Part shown: positions 9,958-17,734 of the stretch, in pieces
How the letters are laid out: each line of letters opens with the position of its first letter
How positions within the stretch are numbered: the stretch's first letter is position 1
The notes under the pieces: model-generated
Told to the model about the DNA's origin: nothing
What the model saw: the letters and a program-made list of their open reading frames with translations, nothing else
Database searches by the model: none
NCBI GenBank assembly: GCA_002698995.1
Contig: PAAX01000002.1
Span: 124,001 to 188,000 of the forward strand
DNA length: 64,000 nucleotides
From: Ignavibacteriota bacterium
GTDB lineage: Bacteria; Bacteroidota; Ignavibacteria; Ignavibacteriales; Melioribacteraceae
Direction: 5' to 3'
Translations under genes and position numbers: made by a program

Positions 9958-12900
9958 TTACTTGAGAAGCATCATTTTCTTAACGTCAATAAAGTTAGTA
10001 CCGTCTGCACCTTGAGCTTCAATTCTGTACAAGTAAACACCACTAGATAAATGTGATGCTTTGAATTCTACTCTTTGGAATCCGGCATTCATTGTTCCGT
10101 TAATTAATGTTGCTATTTCTTGACCAAGTATGTTATAGATTTTTAATGATACTTTAGAATCAACCTTTAATCCAAACTTAATAACCGTAGTTGGATTGAA
10201 TGGGTTTGGATAGTTTTGATCCAAGCTGAATTCAGCTGGAACCATTTCATCTTTTACACCAACAGTGGTATGAACAACTTCTGTCGTAACCATTGGACTC
10301 TCTCCGCCAGCATAGACAGCACTTACGCCATAATAATATTTACCATCTGCTAATTCTGCATCAAAATAAGATGTACCATTACCATTTAGACTAGCAACTA
10401 ATACTAACTCATTCTCAGCTGTACCTCTATAGACATTAAATCCTTCAATAGCTGCAAGTAATTTTGCATTATTAATTCGCAATGGATTAGTAATTGAATT
10501 ACTAATAATTCCTCTTGATTTAACGTTGCCATCAGAGTTAATATTTAATGCAACAGGGTTAACCATTTTTGTGGTATTTGCTAGACTTGTATCTTTAATC
10601 CATAAATCAATTAAAAAGTGTCCTAAAGTTGCACTAGCAGGATCTCTTAAACTATTGAATGGATCAGCTAAATCATCTATAATCACTTGTCCGCCAGATA
10701 ATGGAGGTACGGTATTATCAGTAAGAAGATTAGGCCAGCCATCACCAAAATTATCAGTTGTAAGAGGTTGAACGAATATTCCAACTTTACTAACATCTGT
10801 AATTTCAGGAAGTAAAACAGATTCCCATTGCATACTCTGATTTATATCTACAACAGTTGAAAGAGTATCTGTCTGAAGTAGTAGTGTTTGAGAATCCCAG
10901 TCATACAAATAAACAATATATTCAGTCACACCATCGAAAAATTCAAATGCTGAATGAGCAAAATCGATTTGCAGCAATTCAGGATTTTCAATTGATGATA
11001 AATCAAATACCGATCCATATGCTTTATCAACAGATTGATAAAATCCACTTACGCTTTCGCCACTATTCATTGTAATTAAAGTACCTGGAGTTTCACTCAT
11101 ACTCCATTTTAATTCAACACCATTTTGAATAGATGTAGCTGTCAAGCTAGTTGGAGGGAATAATGGTTCAGTTGGAGTTAATGGTTGATTAGAATAAGCA
11201 CCAATACCATTATTTGTGCCGAGTGCATAAACAACTAGAGTAGAATCATTGTACCATCTAGTATCAACTGCACCTACTCCATTACCATTTGCAACATTTC
11301 CTAATTGAGGAGTATAAGCTACTACTCTAGCTTCTGCTGCACCTTCAGTAACATCAACTAATGCAACATATTCTCCTAAACCTGTACCAGGTACATCAGG
11401 ATAGTATGCAAGAATTAAATCTAACTGCATGTCAGGTTGATCTACTTTAACATATTTAATTTTACTTGCAGAAGTACCTACAATATCTCCGCCTACGGTA
11501 TCAATTAAAGTACCGTCTGTTTGGAAATGAATTAAATAATCACCATAAGATTTAGACCAAATTGTACCATCATCTGCAATTTGGAAGTTTTGATTTGTAC
11601 CTTGTTGTAATCCAACAAATGTTACTAACTCCCATGTAAATGAAGCACCGTTATCTGTTGTAGTAAATTTAACAGCTTTTTCGGGAGTATCTTTAATACC
11701 GGCAAAAATCACAATACTGTTATCAGCAGTACTTCCGGTAACTGAGAACATATCACCCATTCTACCGCCGCCGTCAAATTGAGCAACTATTGAAGGAGTA
11801 GCACTTTCATTATTCCAGCGATAAATTGTAAACTCATTTCCCATAGAAGCGTTAGTTGTCATATTACATCCGAAAATTATTCCATCATCGGAAACGTCAA
11901 CTTGGTTTAATGGGAATAATCCAACTGCAAGATTTCTTGCATTAATTTCCCCTACAATTGATCCATTGTCTGCATCATGAATTACTATATGAGGACCACC
12001 GCTTCTTGAAGCAACATAAACTCTATGTTTACCATCTACATAACCGTAAGCCATGCCTCTTTCATAGTTTGCTCCGGCACTTGTAAAATATTCAGGTAAG
12101 TTTCCGTTAGCTACGTTGGCAGCCCAGTATGTAAATAATGTATCTGGTACTTCAGGAGCAACTCCAAGATCTTGCAGGTTTCTAGCTGAAACGAAATCAC
12201 CGCTTGATCTTGAATTCATAATACCTGTAACATTCATTACATCTGTAAATATTAATTCACCAATATAATCTACATTATAAAATGTTGTTCTGAAATCAAC
12301 AGTATCAACACCGTCTGTAATTGGATAAACTGTTCCGTTTGCATATACAGCAATACCGTCACCGTCAACAAATGTAACATTTTCTAATGTTACTAATTCT
12401 GATTCATATTCTTCAAAATTAGTTTTGAATTCCTGTAAAGAAATTACTTGAGGCATTACTTCGTTTTCTGTTGAAGTAGCTGCACCCGGATCTGAAACAG
12501 GCATTAATTCAAACATTCCGCCGTATACTGTTATTGTTCCAGTTAATCCTGTTATACCGTCACCGATATTATATTCTGTAGTAATTACACCAGGATTATC
12601 ATCAATCATAATAGCAGCAGTAGTATCTTGAATCCATTTTTGTGATCTAAAATCCTGAGCAAATGTTACATAAACTTCTCCGGTTACTTTAAATACTTCA
12701 CCGGTATTAATTGTTTGACTTCTCAACTCAGCTAGATTTGCAATTTCAATTACAGGAATAACATTGTATTGAGCTTCTGTAACATTACTTGCCATCATTC
12801 CTTCAGCATAAGCAATTGCTTTAACCAAAGTAGTATCGGTTAACTGAATTGCTTCAGTATATTGAGTTGAAGAATCAGTCGGTTCGGTTCCATCTAAAGT

Positions 12901-14946
12901 ATAATAAATAGATGCACCTGAAGTTTCAGTTGCTAATTCAACCGAAACACTTCCATAATAATTACCTGCAGCAACTGAAAATTGTACATCGGCTACTTGA
13001 GCAGGAGGAGTAAATTGATAAGCAGCAATACCGTTATTAGTACCTAATACATAAAGATTAAAAGTACCGTCACCGTTATCCATATAATCAACATCACCAA
13101 CTCCGTTACCGTTAGAAACAGCACCAAGACTTGCTGTAGCCTCTACAAGAGAAGCATCTGCAAATCCTGAAGTAACATCAACTATTCTTAGATTTTCATT
13201 TCCAGCACCATAATTATATGTTACTAAAAATTCTCTGTTATCCGATGCAAAAACTCTTAAAGCATTGCTTCCAGTACCAACAATTGCTCCAGACATTACA
13301 TCTACTAATGTACCGTCACCAGTATATCTTTTCGGATTATTTCCGTTAGAATTTACATATAATTCTGATGCATCTTCATTAGCCCAAATTGCAGGAGTAT
13401 TACCTGCAGCTGCATCACTTAAAGTAACTTCAGATGGAGTGAAAGTCATACCATTATCTGCAGTTGTAAACTTCATCACTTTTGCATTAGTAGCAGCAAC
13501 CGCCCAAATTGTAAGTGAATTATCACTTGCAGAACCTGTTACCGTAAATTTGTCTCCAAATCTTAATGCTGCAGCATCTGTATATGAAATAACATTTACA
13601 GGATCAGCGCTTTCGTTATCCCATCTGTAAACTTTGAATGGAGAAGTTGAAGCGTTAGTAGTTAAGTTAGCACCAAAAATAATTCCATCATCACTAACTT
13701 CAATATCATTTAATCCGAATACACCGCCTGAAACTCCGCTTACACTTAATGTACCAACTTTATCACCAACAGTAGCATCAACAATTGCTACTTCTTGACC
13801 ATTCAATCTGCTTGGAACATATAATCTAGTTAAAGGACCAACAGCAGAAGGATCAAAATCATAAGAACCTATACCATTATTTGTACCTAAAACAAAAACT
13901 GTGAATGTACCGTCGCCATTATCTCTAAAATCAACATCACCAACACCATTTCCGTTTCCATTTGTGCCGAGTGAAGGAGAAACGCTAACCAATTCACCAA
14001 AAGCTAAACCACCTGTTGCTTTAACGATTCTAACATTCTCATTACCTGCACCATAACTGAAAGTTGCTACATAATCATCTGAACCATCAGTGAAATATCT
14101 AATAGCGTTACTTCCTGTAGAAACAACATCACCTGCTAATGCATCTTGGAAAGTTCCATCTGCTAAATATCTTTTTACTCCAAATCCATTTGAATTAACA
14201 TAGAATTCTGTACCGCTGTTATTAGGAAACATTGCAGGAGTTCCACCTGTTGCACCATCACTTAATGTAATTGTTGAAGGTGTAAAAGTAGCTCCGTTAT
14301 CTGCAGTTGTAAATTTTACAACTTGATCTCCGCTTGCTGTAACTGCCCAAATAGTTAAGCTGTTATCACTTGCAGAACCGGTTACCGTAAACTTATCACC
14401 GAATCTTTTATTAATTCCGTTGTAAGTAATAACTTCAACTGGAGCAGCAGCTTCGCTGTCATATTTATAAATTCTAAAAGGTGAAGCTGTAGCATCGGTA
14501 ACCAAGTTACCTAAGAAAATGACACCATCATCACTAACTTCAATATCATTCAATAAATAAACGCCTCCGGCAATACCGGTAGTATTTAGAGTTCCAACAC
14601 TATCACCTGTAGCAGCATCTAAAATGTAAATAAAATTACCGCCGTCTCTACTGACAACATAAACTCTTTCATTGCCGCCAACTAAACCGTAAGCCATACC
14701 TCTTTCAAAGTGGGTAGTGCCTAAAAATCCCGGGAAATTTCCCATCGCTTGTGATCTTTCCCAATTTCTTGTTAATGGCTGCTGTTCTAATTTACCGAAT
14801 GCAAACCCTCTTTCTGTACTTCCTGTTCCAAGCCAAGTTGGATAGTTTGATTGTGCACTAGATTTTTCCCATAGGGTAGTTACTTGTGCATTCATCATTG
14901 TAAAGCACAGAAGCATTGAGAAAAGAAATAAAGTAGTCTTCCTCAT
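9958..14946 (-). CDS. Giant secreted DUF4623-like repeat protein with T9SS tail
   Basis: About 1662 residues starting at ATG 14946, which has AGGAG 6 nt upstream; the longer upstream reading lacks a signal peptide and a ribosome site. After a signal peptide come three related modules of 270-330 residues that share RVYV(V/A)SR(D/S)GG, SDDGIIFG, TGSASDNSLTIWAV, KFTTADNGATFT and NGNGVGDVD, resembling DUF4623. Between modules 2 and 3 lie a chitobiase C-terminal-like domain (SIYYTLDGTEPTDSSTQY) and an OB-fold-like domain (VFKVTGEVYVTF, AIMIDDNPGV). The end holds an FN3-like domain and a T9SS type A tail (LDQNYPNPFNPTTVIKFGL to KKMMLLK). Probably a cell-surface or released propeller-like protein; its function is unknown. 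Confidence 0.85.
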   Translation of the reverse strand: MRKTTLFLFSMLLCFTMMNAQVTTLWEKSSAQSNYPTWLGTGSTERGFAFGKLEQQPLTRNWERSQAMGNFPGFLGTTHFERGMAYGLVGGNERVYVVSRDGGNFIYILDAATGDSVGTLNTTGIAGGVYLLNDIEVSDDGVIFLGNLVTDATASPFRIYKYDSEAAAPVEVITYNGINKRFGDKFTVTGSASDNSLTIWAVTASGDQVVKFTTADNGATFTPSTITLSDGATGGTPAMFPNNSGTEFYVNSNGFGVKRYLADGTFQDALAGDVVSTGSNAIRYFTDGSDDYVATFSYGAGNENVRIVKATGGLAFGELVSVSPSLGTNGNGNGVGDVDFRDNGDGTFTVFVLGTNNGIGSYDFDPSAVGPLTRLYVPSRLNGQEVAIVDATVGDKVGTLSVSGVSGGVFGLNDIEVSDDGIIFGANLTTNASTSPFKVYRWDNESADPVNVISYTDAAALRFGDKFTVTGSASDNSLTIWAVAATNAKVMKFTTADNGMTFTPSEVTLSDAAAGNTPAIWANEDASELYVNSNGNNPKRYTGDGTLVDVMSGAIVGTGSNALRVFASDNREFLVTYNYGAGNENLRIVDVTSGFADASLVEATASLGAVSNGNGVGDVDYMDNGDGTFNLYVLGTNNGIAAYQFTPPAQVADVQFSVAAGNYYGSVSVELATETSGASIYYTLDGTEPTDSSTQYTEAIQLTDTTLVKAIAYAEGMMASNVTEAQYNVIPVIEIANLAELRSQTINTGEVFKVTGEVYVTFAQDFRSQKWIQDTTAAIMIDDNPGVITTEYNIGDGITGLTGTITVYGGMFELMPVSDPGAATSTENEVMPQVISLQEFKTNFEEYESELVTLENVTFVDGDGIAVYANGTVYPITDGVDTVDFRTTFYNVDYIGELIFTDVMNVTGIMNSRSSGDFVSARNLQDLGVAPEVPDTLFTYWAANVANGNLPEYFTSAGANYERGMAYGYVDGKHRVYVASRSGGPHIVIHDADNGSIVGEINARNLAVGLFPLNQVDVSDDGIIFGCNMTTNASMGNEFTIYRWNNESATPSIVAQFDGGGRMGDMFSVTGSTADNSIVIFAGIKDTPEKAVKFTTTDNGASFTWELVTFVGLQQGTNQNFQIADDGTIWSKSYGDYLIHFQTDGTLIDTVGGDIVGTSASKIKYVKVDQPDMQLDLILAYYPDVPGTGLGEYVALVDVTEGAAEARVVAYTPQLGNVANGNGVGAVDTRWYNDSTLVVYALGTNNGIGAYSNQPLTPTEPLFPPTSLTATSIQNGVELKWSMSETPGTLITMNSGESVSGFYQSVDKAYGSVFDLSSIENPELLQIDFAHSAFEFFDGVTEYIVYLYDWDSQTLLLQTDTLSTVVDINQSMQWESVLLPEITDVSKVGIFVQPLTTDNFGDGWPNLLTDNTVPPLSGGQVIIDDLADPFNSLRDPASATLGHFLIDLWIKDTSLANTTKMVNPVALNINSDGNVKSRGIISNSITNPLRINNAKLLAAIEGFNVYRGTAENELVLVASLNGNGTSYFDAELADGKYYYGVSAVYAGGESPMVTTEVVHTTVGVKDEMVPAEFSLDQNYPNPFNPTTVIKFGLKVDSKVSLKIYNILGQEIATLINGTMNAGFQRVEFKASHLSSGVYLYRIEAQGADGTNFIDVKKMMLLK

Positions 14947-15100
14947 TACGTCTCCTTTGTTAATGAATAAATTATAATTGATTTGTAGGTAATTTCTAAC
15001 ATCTGTTTGCTCTTGGAAAAAGATAAAAATATTCTTTCCCCATATTTTATATATTGGGATATTCATATACAATAAACATTTGTATAATTGCCTTTTTTTA

Positions 15101-15118
15101 CAACTACATCATAAGGTA
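15101..15118. repeat. 18-bp direct repeat, copy 1, flanking the DUF5009 gene
   Basis: CAACTACATCATAAGGTA differs at one position from the copy at 16576-16593. The two lie just outside either end of the DUF5009 gene. Confidence 0.5.
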
Positions 15119-15129
15119 GTACCTTTTTT

Positions 15130-16524
15130 TCAGGTTCTCCAGAACAACTTTTTTGATGTAAAAAATGATGCTGTAACTGCAACAAAAAATGTAAAAATGA
15201 CTCCTTTAAAAAATCCTAACCAAGGATTAACTAAAAGCAAATTTAACACACTACTTAAATTTGTTAATTCTAAAACCGGCATCCAAAATAAACTACCGGC
15301 AACATAAGCTATCATCGGGTTTTGTCCGCTGTTAATTATCAATCTGAACATATTTTTCTGCTTAAAATAATCGATTATTGTCGATAAAAATATGTAGCAG
15401 AATATTGCTAATCCGGTTGTTAAAAAATAGTAGCTTAATGTTGATTGATCTTTCTTAATTCCCCCTTCAAATGCTTCGAATGTTAATCCCAATAAAACCC
15501 AATATGAGCCCCAGTTAAATAATGTCTTTATTAAACTATCATTCTGATTTTTTATAATAAAGTAAATAACTATAAGAAGAATAAGGTTAACAATTAAATT
15601 TACTACCATCATTCTCGATTGAAGAAAAATCAAATTGCAAATTATAATTGCGAATGTTACTACAGTTATTAAAACTGCTGAATTTTTAGAATCATATATC
15701 TCGTACTTAGATTCCGAATTGAACCATTTGTATAAAATATCACCAATAATCGTTCCCGGTATTACAATGAATAAATACTGCAGATAATATAGTTTGTACA
15801 ACCAAGGAAACGGAGAGAAATCCCAAAGCCAGTTATTCCAGCTTCCGTCAATGCTTTGTGTTAATCTGAATGCAATTAAAAATCCTAAGACACCTAGTCT
15901 TAACAGCAGATTCTCTTTTGTAAAAAGCCAGATTAATGAGCCAAAAAAAGCTGTGTTTGCAAGAACTAAAATAATAATATCACTTCTTCCTAACGAAAAT
16001 GATGAATCATTAGGATAGCTCAAATTTGCCAGCATTAATACAGTGATTATAATTCCAGTTATTCTAACTGCATAAACAATTTTTTTATTTACCGAATTTG
16101 GAAATCTTAAATAAAGAGCAAATAAAAGTATAAATCCTAAAATCCCTATCAGCCAATCTTGATTTGTTGGAGAAGGATTTAGAGCATAAGGTTTGAAGTG
16201 CTGAATGAAAATTGCGAATCCGGCTAAAAGCAGTCCGCGTTCCAAAATTTGAAGCGAGATTTTAAAATTAGAAACACCCGATTTAATTTTCTTTGATAAA
16301 GCAAAAGGGAAAGCAGTCCCCATAGCAAAGAGAAAGAACGGGAAGACTAAATCTACCCAAGTTAAGCCGGGCAGATTTGGATTAAATTTGTGAGTTGGGG
16401 GAGGAAGCTGAGCATGATACATCCAATCGGGAAGCATACCGCCGAAAGGAATACTTCCGGATAAAATCATCAATAAAATTGCAAGCCCTCTTAAAGCATC
16501 AAGGGCATCTGCACGTTTCTGCAT
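15130..16524 (-). CDS. DUF5009/HGSNAT-like membrane acyltransferase
   Basis: About 464 residues with ten or more hydrophobic segments. The N-terminus, RADALDALRGLAILLMIL, and the segment PGLTWVDLVFPFFLFAMGTAFPFAL are the signature of the DUF5009/heparan-alpha-glucosaminide N-acetyltransferase-like family, integral membrane enzymes thought to transfer acetyl groups across the membrane. A start at ATG 16524 fits the family; the TTG at 16551 adds nine residues with no better ribosome site. The gene stands alone between an msrA gene and the DUF4623-like gene. It is flanked by an 18-bp near-perfect direct repeat. The actual acceptor is not predictable. Confidence 0.85.
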   Translation of the reverse strand: MQKRADALDALRGLAILLMILSGSIPFGGMLPDWMYHAQLPPPTHKFNPNLPGLTWVDLVFPFFLFAMGTAFPFALSKKIKSGVSNFKISLQILERGLLLAGFAIFIQHFKPYALNPSPTNQDWLIGILGFILLFALYLRFPNSVNKKIVYAVRITGIIITVLMLANLSYPNDSSFSLGRSDIIILVLANTAFFGSLIWLFTKENLLLRLGVLGFLIAFRLTQSIDGSWNNWLWDFSPFPWLYKLYYLQYLFIVIPGTIIGDILYKWFNSESKYEIYDSKNSAVLITVVTFAIIICNLIFLQSRMMVVNLIVNLILLIVIYFIIKNQNDSLIKTLFNWGSYWVLLGLTFEAFEGGIKKDQSTLSYYFLTTGLAIFCYIFLSTIIDYFKQKNMFRLIINSGQNPMIAYVAGSLFWMPVLELTNLSSVLNLLLVNPWLGFFKGVIFTFFVAVTASFFTSKKLFWRT

Positions 16525-16575
16525 TAGAAGACACCATTTTTTTTGGTGCAACTTTTCGATAATAAATTAGAACTT

Positions 16576-16593
16576 CAACTACATCAAAAGGTA
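16576..16593. repeat. 18-bp direct repeat, copy 2, flanking the DUF5009 gene
   Basis: CAACTACATCAAAAGGTA matches 15101-15118 at 17 of 18 positions in the same orientation. It lies about 50 bp upstream of the DUF5009 start. Confidence 0.5.
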
Positions 16594-16636
16594 AAAAATT
16601 TTCTAGAAGAGAGTTGATTAGTCTATTTAACTAATT

Positions 16637-17254
16637 CTAATTTTTTAATTTCTCTTGAAAAACCTTTTTAAATTTTTCTAATTTCGGTGTAATAACAAAC
16701 ATGCAATAAGGCTGGTATTTATTGTTATTGTAATAATCTTGATGATATTTTTCCGCTTCGTAAAATTTGTTAAGCTTTGTTATTTCAGTAACTATAGGAT
16801 TATCAAAAATTTTTGCTTCCGCTAATTTACGCTTGTATTCTTCCGCTAGTTTTTTTTGTTCTTCATTATGATAAAATATTGCTGATCTGTACTGTGTTCC
16901 CACATCATTACCTTGACGATTTAGAGTAGTTGGATCATGCGTTGACCAAAATACTTCCAGCAATTCTTTATAACTGATTTTTTGAGGATCATAAATAATT
17001 TGGCATACTTCCGCATGTCCGGTAGTTCCGTTGCATACTTCTTCATAAGTTGGATTTGGAACTTTTCCGCCTGAATAGCCTGAAATAACTTTTTCTACAC
17101 CGTTTAATCTTTCAAACACTGCTTCAACACACCAAAAACATCCTGCGCCAAATGTGGCTGACTCTTTATTCGAATTTTCCATTGAATTTCCTTTATTATG
17201 AATTGAGAATAGGATAACAAGTATTAATATTGATTGTAGTTTTCCAAATTTCAT
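16637..17254 (-). CDS. msrA: Peptide-methionine (S)-S-oxide reductase MsrA, possibly exported
   Basis: 205 residues. The catalytic motif GCFWC lies at 38-42 (nucleophile C39), followed by [20 protein letters not shown] and YHQDYYNNN, all diagnostic of MsrA, which repairs methionine S-sulfoxide in proteins. The first 24 residues form a hydrophobic signal sequence, which would send the enzyme to the periplasm. An internal ATG at 17182 has AAAGGAA upstream and would give a cytoplasmic form, so the same gene might make two forms (inferred). No MsrB domain is attached. The start lies 13 bp after the stop of the unknown 124-residue gene. Confidence 0.93.
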   Translation of the reverse strand: MKFGKLQSILILVILFSIHNKGNSMENSNKESATFGAGCFWCVEAVFERLNGVEKVISGYSGGKVPNPTYEEVCNGTTGHAEVCQIIYDPQKISYKELLEVFWSTHDPTTLNRQGNDVGTQYRSAIFYHNEEQKKLAEEYKRKLAEAKIFDNPIVTEITKLNKFYEAEKYHQDYYNNNKYQPYCMFVITPKLEKFKKVFQEKLKN

Positions 17255-17267
17255 ATTTCATCAATCA

Positions 17268-17642
17268 CTAATTTGGAAAATAATTTTGGTTTGGTTCAAT
17301 TTGGTTGAACGTATTTTTAACTTTATTTAAAAGTATTTCAGCACGTTCTTTTGTATAAATAGTAAATTCTTCTCTGCCGAAAATTTTTGATAATGCATGA
17401 AATGCTTCGGTTATAATTTCAGGCAAATTGCTTTCTTCAATTAAAATATCAACGGGGAGTAAAAAAACAAGATCAAAAGCTGATGTTTCAGCAATAGACA
17501 ATAAATCTGATGAAGATAAATTTTCAATCTCATATCCCGGTTCAAAACAACCCGCTTTAATTCTAAGCTGTAATTCATAACGCATTCTTTCTGTAAGCAT
17601 TATTACAGCTGCTGAAGTTGGTATCTTTATTTCAATCATCAT
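17268..17642 (-). CDS. Unknown 124-residue protein upstream of msrA
   Basis: I do not recognise a family. The protein has no signal peptide and no clear membrane segment; residues 50-70 (AFDLVFLLPVDILIEE) are the most hydrophobic part, and the rest predicts mixed helix and strand. GAGGAA lies directly before two consecutive ATG codons; the second (17639) has the better spacing. It ends 13 bp before msrA, so the two are probably co-transcribed. Its codon use looks like its neighbours, so it is likely a real gene rather than a chance frame. Confidence 0.65.
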   Translation of the reverse strand: MMIEIKIPTSAAVIMLTERMRYELQLRIKAGCFEPGYEIENLSSSDLLSIAETSAFDLVFLLPVDILIEESNLPEIITEAFHALSKIFGREEFTIYTKERAEILLNKVKNTFNQIEPNQNYFPN

Positions 17643-17734
17643 TTCCTCGTACTTTCAAATTTATTATCGCAATAAATTTCTTTTTCTTGAATTAAATATT
17701 TAACAAATATTAGGGCAAAAAAGATTCAATTCAA

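Noticed and set aside
13265-13630. Open frame of 121 codons opposite the DUF4623-like gene
   Set aside because: The repeat-rich composition of the real gene keeps the antisense frame open; no start signal is present and the product resembles nothing.
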